This document shows, one piece after another, positions 44,237 to 54,644 of a stretch of 64,000 bases of DNA. The position numbers and the translations under genes are program-made. Source of the stretch: Deuterostichococcus epilithicus (Eukaryota > Chlorophyta > Trebouxiophyceae > Prasiolales > Stichococcaceae). The notes beneath the pieces are model-generated. The model searched no databases and had not been told where the DNA came from. It saw only the letters and a program-made list of their open reading frames with translations. Each line of letters begins with the position of its first letter. Positions within the stretch are counted from its first letter, which is position 1. The stretch covers positions 372,009 through 436,008 of the forward strand of contig JAVTLE010000021.1 in NCBI GenBank assembly GCA_033439295.1. Direction: 5' to 3'.

Positions 44237-47200
44237 ATGCTGGCGTTGCACTGCAAGAAGACGGAGGCCATCGACTTGAAGGGCCCCATCTGGGAGTACA
44301 TATCCAACACCTACTCGGTGGAGCAGGTCCGGCGTCCTGCCCCGGCTTTTGGGCCATCATGCCTGTTAATAAACCCCTGCATTGCCTTGCTTTCGGGCCT
44401 TGACTGCTCCACATGACGCCAGGAGATTTTTACACTCCTTCAACCACGTCGACTTTCCTGCGGCGAAGCCACATATGGTACTGTGCCACGGAGGCCAACA
44501 GGAACGCCTCCCGAGCATGACAGCCGCCCCTCTTCTCGCTGCTCGCAGGCGCAGGATGCACAGGAGGACTTGGAGATCATCCAGGGCCAGCGTGGGCAGA
44601 TCGTGGGCATGGCTGGCTCGCTGCCCGCCCTGCGCGACACCATGATCAAGTACGTCCGCCTGTTCATGACATTTACAGCGTCAGCGGCTCCCGCTACCCC
44701 AGGCTCTGCACAGCTGGTCATGTTGCACGGCACCCTCATGAAACTGCAAGCCAGAAGGAAGACGAGCACAAGGGCGGCACCCAATGGCGGGGCGCCTGCA
44801 GCCCAAGCTACCATGCTGGCAGCTTTCCCTGCCGCGAGCGGGTTTGAATGCCTGTAGCCCACAGCGGCGCCTGACGCTCTGCTGTGCCTGTGTGCTGCAC
44901 AGGTACTACCGGGCGCTGAGCTCCATCGAGACACGCTTCCCCATCTCCAAGGACGCGGGGCACGTGCATGTGGCCTTCCAGTGGTATGACGCCTTCCGTC
45001 CCACCAAGCGCGCCGAACAGGTTTGGCGACCCCTCCTCGAAGACCGTTTGGGACACCTCTTTCGTGCCCTGTGATTGCGGCTGTGCTTCAGCACCTTTTC
45101 GATTGTAGTGGTGCAGGAGCGCCTGACCCATCCGCAGCCTTTCAGCCATCATTCCCCTTCCGGACAAACTCATTTCATGATAACTTCTACCCGGCACTGC
45201 CCTGTGTGCATTTCCACAAGCTTCACCGTCCGAAATTTGCTCCCGAGACGGAGAGGCCGCCCGCTCACCCGCAGGCAAGCATCCACTTCGAGAAAGCGGC
45301 CATCCTGTTCAATATTGCGGCAATTGCCAGCCAGCTGGCGGTGGCGGCGGACCGCACCAGCGATGCCGGCGTGAAGGAGGCCGCTCGCCTGTTCCAGGTC
45401 AGCCACTGGCAAACTTGCAGGCAGGCTGGGGAGCCCACCGGCCCAGATAAACGCTGAGAACCCACTGCATCAGCCCATGTGAGGGCATGCCGAGCCGCGT
45501 CACAGAGATTGCGGAGACGGAGCCGGTGTGGCGGCGACGCTTTCAAGCGGCCTGATGAGTAGCACCAAATGTCGAGGCGAGTCGATCGGCACGTGCTGAT
45601 CCACTGATGTACTTTGGAATGTGTTGCTCGTGCACAGGAGGCCGCAGGCGCCTTTGCCTTCCTGCGGGACGAGGCCAGCCTCAAGATGGACGCGCCGCGG
45701 CCTGCGGACCTAGGCCCCGAGGCGGCCGCCATGCTGGAGCGGCTGATGCTGGCGCAGGCGCAGGAGTGCGTCTTCGAAAAGGCAGCTGCGGACGGCAAGT
45801 CGCCCTCGCTGCTGGCCAGGTGCGCAGGCCTGGACAGCAGACCTGATCTGCGCGAGGTGCCAAGTCTGCTGCAATCGCCCAAGAGAGTGATTGCACCAGA
45901 CCGATCTGTGCTGGGTGCCTCGCCCCAGCGAGCGGACGCAGCAGCCTGGCTAAGGAGGCGCTGGGCCGCAAGAAGCCGAGCCACCTGCGGCAGGGCACAA
46001 CCACCTTTTGGAACTGCTGCGGCCTCAAGCGACCCACCTCCCGGAGAGAACAGGTTCCAGATCGTCTGCCACGATGTGTTCGAGATATGGTTCCGGTCGA
46101 GCTGATGCCGGTCGAGCAGACGAACCCTCCAGGCGACTGGGCCGGCGCCCGCAGGATTGCGAAGCAGGCGGCGGCGCTGTACGCGGACGTGCTGTCGGCG
46201 CTGGGGCAGCCGCCGCTGGCGTCGCACCTAGACAAGTCGTGGGCGGCGCACGCGGCCGCCAAGGCCGGCATGTACGAGGCGCAGGCGCTGCTGGAGTCGG
46301 GCAACGCCTTCCACGCCGAGGACAACATCGCCTCCGAGATCGCGCGCCTGCGGGTGAGCGCGGCCTTCCGTTTCCGGCGACTCGCATCGGCTGCCATGCC
46401 CCTCGAGTGCCCTCTAGTGCCCTCGAAGGTTGCGGCACCTCAGACTGTCTGGCGCTCGCGACGATCCACCTTCCAAGCGGCCTGTGTGCTGATTGTGCAT
46501 GGACCGGACATCCCCCCCCTCCCGCCCCGCCACTCCCAATGACGCTTTGATTTCTTTGACATCTGCTGCCCCCAAACAGGACGCCCAAAAGGCGCTGGCG
46601 CCGGTGCGCAAGGACATGCGCGGCTGCAACAAGGAGCTGGTGGACGCCGTCAGGGCGCTGGAGGAGGCCATCGCCCAGCACCTCACCAAGGCGGAGCGCG
46701 AGAATGCGACCGTGTACCTGCAGGTGCTTTCTTACTTTGCACGGCATCACATGCCTGCTCAGCAAAGCATGAGCAATTATTTAGAGGGGTGGCAATAAAG
46801 CTGAATTAGCGACTTGCAGGTGCGTTACAGGAATATCTCTCGTTCCCCTTGGTGCGGCGCTGGACATTGTGGAAACCCTGAGGGTTCCACACCGCTTGCC
46901 GATTGCGCGCCGATTTCGTGCTGAGGTCCCGCGGCGCGCTCGCCGCCATGTGCCATCTTGCGCCACGCTCGACACCACGCCGGCCGTGCTGAAGCGCGAG
47001 CGGGGGGATGAGGGGGGTGACACCCCTAAGGGCCGTGGGTGAGGTGTCATTGAACGGCCACGGCAGCAGTACAGCACGCTGTGTCCGGTACATTGAGGCT
47101 CGGCTGGCATATCAGCAAATGGACACAATCACACATCATGTAGCCTGACGGGGCGCCGTCGCTGTGCCCTGCAGCGGGTGCCGGCCGCGAAGGACCTGCC

Positions 47201-50200
47201 GGCCATCGTGTCGGCGATGCTGGTGAAGCCGATGCCGCCGGCGCTGGACGCCAGCGGCGAGGGGCTGTTCACCACCGTCATCCCCGACGGCAGGTCTGTG
47301 CCCCCTGCTCCCCCCCTTGATGCACCCACTGGGAGCAGCCCCTCCTGTCAGTGCAGCTTTGCCAGCGGCGCAGGCCGCTCCAGCAGCGCCAAGCACCGTG
47401 GGCACCTCTGATGCGGCACCTGATGTTTCACTTTTGAAGTACCTGGCTGGCCTCCGCAGCGCCAGGGGAACTGAGGCGGTACAGCCACACGGTGGCAATG
47501 CGGCGGGAGCAGCGGGAGCTGCTGTGCTTGCTGAACCATCCCAGCCGAATTCGGATGTACGAGCTTCATTCGACATCCAAGACTGGATTCGAACTCCTGC
47601 TGCCGCAGCGCCAAGGCGCTGAGCCGGTACAGCGACATGGTGGACGCCATGTGGCGGGAGCAGCGGGAGCTGCTGGACGGCGCCTCCGACGAGGCCCGCC
47701 TGCAGCTCCGGCAGTGGGAGCTGCCCGAGGCGCTGCAGGTGCGCCTCTCTTTGGGGAGGAAGTGATAGAGGAGGAAGTGATGAGCTTCGGCAAATCATCC
47801 GTTCCTTGGGCGCTGGCGAGGCGCTTTCCCAGCTGCACCACTGCCGCTAGGAGCTGCCCAAGGCGCTGCAGGCGTGACAACTTCTGAGTTGCAGGGCAGC
47901 GGCGACTGGAGAAACAAGTCAGTGTCAAATGTTGTTTTGCTGTCTTTGCATCAGGCAGGAGCGAGGCAAGCCGCGCTTCGTGCTGGGTTCGCCACGGTGC
48001 TGCCACTGGGTGTATTCAGGGGGTTTGGGTTTCGAAAAGGCTGACGAGGGGTCGCGTCGATTCGTTTTGATGGCGTGAAGAAGCTGCAGAAGATGGCATT
48101 GTCCAGGACGTACTTGCTAGCTGCTTGCCACCACTGCTCGGCCGCATGTGCAGGTGCTGGATGCTGGAAGCAGCGTGGCGCTGCCGAAGGGCATCTGTCA
48201 GGAGCCGGAGAAGGTCGCCACTTGGCAGGATGTGTCCGGCCAGCTGACTGCCACTGCTCGACGGCATGCGCAGGCGCTGGATGCTGGAAGCAGCGCGGCG
48301 CTGCCGGAGGGCATCCGTCAGGAGCTGGAGAGGATCGAGGACGCCGGCGGCCTGCGCTTCCTGCAAGATCTGGTGTCCCAGGTCAAGGTGCGACTTTCTG
48401 CCGGCCTCGGCGACGCACGTCAGGCGGCTGCTGTGCTTGTCCAGGCAGGCTTGACCGGCCTGCCTCCGTCTGCAAGCACGGTCCGTTCTTCAGGGCCCAA
48501 TGGCTGTTGAATGGCTTTCAGGGCGGCAGCCCTGTGGGCATGGGGCACCTGGCGGCATGTATCTACTGTCTTGCTGTTATGTCTACTTTCTTCCTATCAT
48601 GATCAGCAATGGAGACGCCTTTGGCTTCTTGCCCTGAACACGTTGGTTACACATTTGTAAAATTATAGGAGCTTTCCAATCGTCAGCACCTCATGAGTTG
48701 AGCCCTCCATCACGCCAAATGCTGCACTGAGAGCTGGAGCGCATTAGGCGTGACAATGAGCTCCAGGCCGGGAGGTGCTGACGACCAGATCGGGAAGGCT
48801 CCTGTAGCGGCAAGGCTGCAGAAGCAACTGACGTGGTCAAGGCAGAGAAACCAAAGCCGGAAACCTGGATGGTATCAGCGGCCATGCACCCTTTGAGGTG
48901 TGGATAACCCACCCTGCAGCACCTGCGGCGGGCGTTCCTCAGGACATCGACCAGACCGAGGGGCGGCTGGGATCGGAGGGGGACACAGGGCTTCGGCCGC
49001 TCACGGATGCAGACTAACAGGAGGTTCGAAGGAGGGTGTTTCTGAAAACTCAAGTTGGAGGTTTCTGTCGGACTGTGCAGGACCTGCGGCGCGTCGCCGC
49101 CGAGGAGCTGGACCGCATAGAGGGGCAGCTGGACGCGGAGTCGGGGGAGGACGCGCGGCTGCGGCAGGCCCACGGCGCCGCCTGGAACAGGCCGTCCAGC
49201 GCCGCGCTCAACTCGGCGCTGCGCGAGAAGGCTGCCGGCTACAGGCGCGTCGGGCTTTGGGACTCAGTTCGGGTCAGGATCCTGAGCCTGGAGAGTTCCA
49301 GCAGCGTCGCGAGAGGGTCACGAGAGCAGGATCCGCCCTGTTGAGCCTGCCCTGTCGGCCTCGGTGAGGGGTGGGAGCGAGGGCGCTGATGCAGGCGTCA
49401 GGGGCCGGGGGCTACTGCAGCCGGGTGTGCCGCAGCACGGCGGGGGTGCGGCGGGTTTGGTTGCACTGCCTCGTAGAACAGCAGCCGACGCTCGGTGCTG
49501 CCTCCTGGGCAGCAGTCAAGAGGGCGGCATCACCACTGGCACTGCCAGTCTTGCACTGCCACAGGAGAGGATGCTCTCTTGTAGCAAGAGAATGTGACGG
49601 CGGTCCTGGCGAGGCAATGCTTGCGAGATCATGCATGCCTTTGTGCCGCACGGCCAACGTGACACCGGTGGAGCATGCTCCCTCGAATGGAAACCAACTA
49701 GTATCAGTCATCAGCAAAGAAGATGTGGATGAGGCACTCTGATGACCGTGCCGCAGGGCCATTCTGACGGCTGCCGGCGGCAGCGGCGCGCCCCTAAAGC
49801 CTGCTGCTCCACATTGGATGTCCACGCGCGCGAGGCATATGCGTTGTTTCCAGAACCGTACACCCCTGCAAAGGCCTGCTGCTGTGCCGCAGGGCCAACC
49901 TGGCTGCGGCAGGCGGCAGCGATGTGCACCTGGCGTCTCTCCTACGCAGTCTTAGCTGCGGCGGACGATGCAGCCCTGCTGGGTATCTCAACATGGACTG
50001 CTGCTGGCTGCAGGGCCAACCTGGCGGCTGCCGGCGACAGCGATGCGCGCCTGGAGGCCAAGCTCTCTGCCAGCGGGCCCGCCTTTGCCGCGCTGTCTGT
50101 GGACGCGGCGGCCGTGCAGATGCCGCGCCTGCAGGTGTGTGACAATCTGGCATCGGGCGATGACTACGATGCCCCCCGGCATGCAGCCCCTGTCCGCCCA

Positions 50201-53200
50201 GCACACAACAAAGCACGGACGTTCCTGTTCGGCATGCAGCCCGCTCGCCCTGCACAGAGCATAGTCAATCAAAAACGGCGTGCCAGGCTTTCATGGGTCA
50301 ATTCGCCTGAGAGCCGTCTGCAATCGCGCATGCATTCACCGGCAGACGCACATCACCTGTCCCTTGCAGGCAATGTGCATTGGGCTTGTGAAGGCATCCG
50401 CATGCTGGATTCTGCGCCGCATATGGGTCGCGGCCACCTCAATTCACATACTCACGAACTAACCATAGGATGGTCATTGCGGCGTGCTCTGCTGTCACGT
50501 GGTTCCGACCCCTCTGATCCATCAGGAGGTGCTGCGCAGGCGCCCATGGCGCCTGCGGGCGATGCGGTGCGAAATGTTGTCCTGGGCGCGGAGCCCGCCG
50601 ACATGGCACGATCCTGCTTCACACACGAATGTTCAGCTTTACTTATCCTTTTGGTTTACTCGCAGGCGCCGATGGTGGCGGTGGGCGATGCGGACCCGGG
50701 CGTTGTGGTTGCTACGCTGCGGCAGGCGCTGGAGGCCCTCAGCCGGCTGTCCAACGAGCGCGCCGCCCTCGAGGAGGCCCTCAAGGTGCGTTCTTCGTCC
50801 TCTTACACCAGCGGACACGTCTGAGACCATGAAATCTATGTCACTGCTCATTGCCCCGGAGGAGGCTTCGAAGGTGGGTCTCGTCTGGTTCTTGCCAGCA
50901 GCAGCAAATCGAATGACCCTCAAAATGCGGTCCATCAGCATTTACGGGTCCTCGAGCTCGCCTGAGAGCGCCGGCAGCGCTCACACTAACCACCCCCCGC
51001 TGCTTTACAGCGCCGTCTGCAGCTCCCACCTCCTGGACTGCACTGCGCCCGAGCCACCTGCACCTCTGCTGCGCAACCTTGCCAGTCTGAGTGAAGTCGC
51101 ATGTTTCGCCGTCGCCGCCAGGCGGAGAAGGGGCGCGACAACATTCTGCCGCACATCATGGCATCCTCCGAGGGGCACACGGCGCTGTTTGCGCGCCAGC
51201 TGTCCAAGTACGACGGCCTCAAAGCCGACATCGCGCGCAACGTGGACCGCCAGCGGCAGCTGCTGGGCCTGCTGGACGAGCAGCAGGCGGCCTTCCGTGC
51301 TGCATTTGGCTTCTCCGAGTGGCGCCGCGCCTGCGAGGTGCGCGCCGTGCTGCCCCAGCTGCCCACGGCCCTGCCCAGCGCCTCAACAGCGCAATGGCGC
51401 CGGCGGCCTCTCAGGCGGCTGGCGGCGCCGCCGGGAGGCGTCGTGGCGGCTGCCGCGGAGGCTGCGCGAGCCGCCGCCCCTCTCAGCGCCTGCGCACGCA
51501 GGCAGCTGCACCTCGCATTGCACAGCGCGCTGCAGCTCGACGGTGATCGACTGCGTCCTCGTACCACCTCGCCAGGGGAAGAACTGCTCCGATTGGACCC
51601 CGCAGGGCGCCGCGGCGGGCGTGCGGGCACAGGTCGCGGCCTTCACGGAGGTGCGGGACAACCTGAGCGAGGGGCTGCGCTTCTACTCCAGCCTGCAGGA
51701 GGCGCTCACCTCGCTGCAGCAGCACGTCGGCGACTTCTGCCTCACCCGACGCATCCAGCGGTGCGCCGCCGCCGCCTCAGCTGCATGCCCCATGCCGGCT
51801 TCCTCCGTCGCTGCTCGAAGTGTTGCGTGCATGTGCTGCAGCTTCAGAGCGCCCCTGTGCCAGCGGTGGGAGGCCTGCATCTGTGATGCCGTTCAGTGGG
51901 AGGCGCCGCAAGCTGCGGCCGCACGTGGCCTGCACGTGATCCTCGTTTCCAAATGTCAGAATGCTCATGTTTGCCGACTCGCTCATCGCTGCAGGGAGGC
52001 GAATGTGGAGGTGCACAAGCAGCAGAAGGCCCACAACCTTGAGGTTTTGTTGTGCACCGCGCCGTTTTTGTGCACACCCTGTACAACAGGTATCGGACTG
52101 TAACTGTGTTATGATATGTCAGGGAGGAGATGGTGGAGGAGCAGCGGCGGCGGGAGCAGGATGAGGCACGCAACCTGCGGGCAGCACAGGAGCTGTCCCG
52201 CATGAGCCTGTCGCCCGCAGGCAGCGGGCCGCCGCCGCCGCATCAGCAGCAGCAGCCACAGTACCCGCCGCCGTCCTACCCAGTGAGGATTTGTCGTCAA
52301 GCTTCACAACACCAACGCATGTACAGAGACTCGCTTGCCCCCATCGAGCATGAAGACAGTCGCGAGGGAGGCGGTCGCTGCTTGCCGCCAGTCAGCAGCC
52401 GCGCACTCGGCCTTCTGGACCAGCAGCGACACACACTGACTGCCTCCAGACTCTGACGTCGTCATGATGAGGTGACCTGAGAAACCAACGATAAGTTTGT
52501 CCGTTCGTGTGCAGGGCCAGCAGCCATCGCACTCGCATTCCTCGTCCTTTGGCGGAGGCGCGCCCTCGCCGCCGCCGCCGCCAGCCTACCCGCCGCAAAA
52601 CCTGCAAGGATCCGCCTACGGCGCCCAGCAGGGCCACCAGCAGAGCTACGGGCAGCAGGCGCCGCCGCGGCCGCCGGCGCCGGCCCACCCGCCTGCCAGT
52701 CAGGGTTACGCTGCTGGCGGCGGCCAGCAGCAGCAGTACGGCTCGCACGCACCACTGCCGCCGCCTCCGCCTCCACAGGTGACACGACTTGCTGCCTGTG
52801 TTCTGTGTGCTAGCCACGACCTGTCAGCTCGGACAGCGGTCTGCAAACACACAGACTGTTGTCGCCCCAAGGGCGGCCGCGTCCTGGATGCCTGCGTCTG
52901 CGGTCTGGGGCGCTTAACATCACGTCACGCCGGCATGGCGCCACTGTCCACGCCTGTCCCGCAGCCGCACGCCAATGGCCCACCTCCTCAGGGTCTCGCT
53001 CACTTCCGTCCGTGTCTGGTGGACAACTGCAGCACTCAGCGCCGCCGCCGCCGCCGCCTGCCAGCTTCTACGGCGTCCAGGACCAGCCTCTGTCGGCCTT
53101 CCAGCAGCAGCCGCCGGCTCCGCCGCCCCAGGTGAGGAGTGGTTCGGGTTTAGGGTTTCAGCCTCTCGGATCCCGCTGCCGCCTGACCCTGTGGGCTGGA

Positions 53201-53935
53201 TGCTGTTGAGGTTCGGTGCATCGCCGTTCTAGGGCGCGCTCATGGCCGCGGCGCCCGAGATCGCCGCCCTGCCACCGTGCAGCACGCCTTTCCCTCCGCC
53301 AAGCCTGATGCTCACAACACGTGCAATGCTGCAGCACTCGCAGTATAGCGCGCTGTCGTCCTGCGTTAAGTCTGGTGATGACAGCATGTGCCATGCTGCA
53401 GCACTCGCAGTACGGCGCGCCGCCGGCCTTCTACGGCAGCCAACACTCCAGCCCTGCGCCGCCGCAGCAGCAGCCGCAGCAGCAGTATGGCTACGGCGGC
53501 GCCCCTGTGCAGCAGCCGCACTACCCACCCTACGGCGGCGGCGGCGGCTCCTCTTATGAACCGCACCCGCCGCAGCAGCAGCAGCCGACGCACAACAACC
53601 GCTACGGCGACGCCCTGCCGCAGCACGACCCCTACGGGCAGGTGGGCACCAGGCTGGGCGAGCGGGTATGCTTGGCGGCGAAAGCGGTCGCAATTGCGCC
53701 ATGTGCACGCGCTTGCGCTGCTATTTGCCTTCCAGGCCAGCCAGCGGCGCTGTTTGCACACAACTGCACGTTACTGTGACTGCGCGCTGCTGTGAAGCCG
53801 TCTGCACGAGTGCACGGTGCACGGAATGTGACTTGTGGCTTGCTGACGGTGCTGAACCCCGCGATGTGGCTGCTCGTGCAGCTGCCGCCGGGCAGCGGCG
53901 TTGCGGGCAGCAACCCGCTGTGGGGCGGCCGCTGA
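44237..53935 (+). CDS. ALIX-type BRO1-domain protein (ESCRT-associated)
   Basis: Twenty exons, 961 residues: 44237-44326, 44549-44649, 44903-45020, 45275-45397, 45638-45819, 46155-46353, 46580-46723, 47175-47293, 47609-47738, 48274-48387, 49081-49244, 50014-50134, 50666-50785, 51122-51337, 51633-51760, 52123-52282, 52515-52778, 53033-53131, 53402-53641, 53882-53935. BRO1 domain: KKTEAIDLKGPIWEYISNTY, VAFQWYDAFRP, SIHFEKAAILFNIAAIASQ, AGMYEAQALLESGNAF. V domain: RYSDMVDAMWREQRELLDGA, LERIEDAGGLRFLQDLVSQV, LFARQLSKYDGLKADIARNV. Tail: Pro/Gln/Tyr-rich (SAPPPPPPASFYG, YEPHPPQQQQP), as in ALIX. ALIX recruits ESCRT-III in endosomal sorting and membrane repair. All phases close if the exon-11 donor is GC (ACAG|GCGCGT). 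The start could instead be the ATG at 44222. Several introns hold exon copies (see findings). Confidence 0.93.
47451..47531. repeat. Echo of ALIX exon 9, upstream copy
   Basis: CGCAGCGCCAGG, GCGGTACAGCCACACGGTGG, and GCGGGAGCAGCGGGAGCTGC reproduce the exon-9 acceptor and its first 70 coding bases (CGCAGCGCCAAGG...), about 155 bp upstream of the real exon. The copy's frame is broken relative to the exon. Confidence 0.85.
47818..47873. repeat. Echo of ALIX exon 9, downstream (donor-side) copy
   Basis: GAGGCGCTTTCCCAGCTGCA and GGAGCTGCCCAAGGCGCTGC match the last ~50 bases of exon 9 (GGAGCTGCCCGAGGCGCTGC), with the GCAGG donor edge changed to GCAGGCG. Confidence 0.75.
48132..48216. repeat. Echo of ALIX exon 10, 120-bp tandem copy
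   Basis: Acceptor plus about 65 coding bases are repeated at an offset of exactly 120 bp. The copy is still open and in frame: it reads VLDAGSSVALPKGICQEPEK against ALDAGSSAALPEGIRQELER in the exon. Confidence 0.9.
48915..49015. repeat. Echo of ALIX exon 11
   Basis: ACCTGCGGCGGGCGTTCCTC and CGAGGGGCGGCTGG match the start of exon 11 (ACCTGCGGCGCGTCGCCGCC, AGAGGGGCAGCTGG) at an offset of about 161 bp. Confidence 0.75.
49751..49940. repeat. Two echoes of the ALIX exon-12 acceptor edge
   Basis: CCGCAGGGCCATTCTGACGG (49751) and CCGCAGGGCCAACCTGGCTG (49888) precede the true edge CTGCAGGGCCAACCTGGCGG (50009). Offsets are about 137 and 121 bp. Confidence 0.85.
50530..50600. repeat. Echo of ALIX exon 13 acceptor edge
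   Basis: GCGCAGGCGCCCATGGCGCC then TGCGGGCGATGCGG corresponds to TCGCAGGCGCCGATGGTGGC then GGTGGGCGATGCGG, offset 126 bp. Confidence 0.8.
50855..50884. repeat. Echo of ALIX exon 13 donor edge
   Basis: GGAGGAGGCTTCGAAGGTGG resembles the exon end CGAGGAGGCCCTCAAGGTGC, about 90 bp downstream; it preserves an AAG|GTGG donor-like site. Confidence 0.6.
53314..53365. repeat. Echo of ALIX exon 19 acceptor edge
   Basis: AATGCTGCAGCACTCGCAGT then ATAGCGCGC matches CATGCTGCAGCACTCGCAGT then ACGGCGCGC, offset 67 bp; the copy keeps a usable CTGCAG acceptor. Confidence 0.85.
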
Positions 53936-54644
53936 CGCGGGTGCCATGCACAGATGCACGGCTGCGGACCTGTGGAACAACCTGCGAGGGCACGCCCCNC
54001 CGGGCGCAAACGTTGGCTTACAGGCAATATTTATGCGTGGTGTGCCAAGTCAAGTGTCTGCGTGCTGGGCAGAAGCGGTGCACGGGTGCGGGATTGGCCG
54101 CCATCAGACAGCGGCTGCGTTAGATTCTGAGTCGTGTTGCTGAGTGCAAACTGATGGTGCTGGTAGTCCAGAGAACAATCCGTTCACTACGTAGGTGCAG
54201 TTCGATGTTTGTTTCACAGAAGAATGTAAGGCTTTCAAAGGCTTTCAAAGACTCAAATGTGATACGCAGAGAGCAGCTGTTAATAGAATTAATTGCCAAC
54301 TCGCGCCACAAGGCGCTGATATATACAGCAAAGGGATATCGTTTGGCCATTAGGAGACAGACCCGAGCCACGCTTGAAACCCCGCACGCTGATGCCCTGC
54401 TGACGACTGCGGCAATCTGTTGTTGCAAAATATGTCTGATGCTCGTAGGCTAAGTTCTCTTATTGCAGCTTCGATCCTGCTTTGCAGCTTCGATCCTCTG
54501 ATTGTACACATCAATAGTCGAAGTGTAGAGCAGTCCTTGTTTCCCTCTTAAGATGGCCCTCCCTTTTCCGCTGCTGGACGGCGTAGTTTGCATCTGCCGC
54601 AATCAGCAGCCCACCAGCAACTGTTGCTGTTACGCAAAGAAGTC
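53936..54644. other. Convergent intergenic region, ALIX / TKL kinase A
   Basis: A more AT-rich stretch (about 54180-54560) that should contain both 3' UTRs. One ambiguous base lies at 53999. No coding exon was seen. Confidence 0.5.

Noticed and set aside
49742-52103. Two very long plus-strand ORFs across ALIX introns
   Set aside because: They read through introns and echoes in GC-rich sequence; the spliced ALIX exons carry the conserved residues, partly in other frames.
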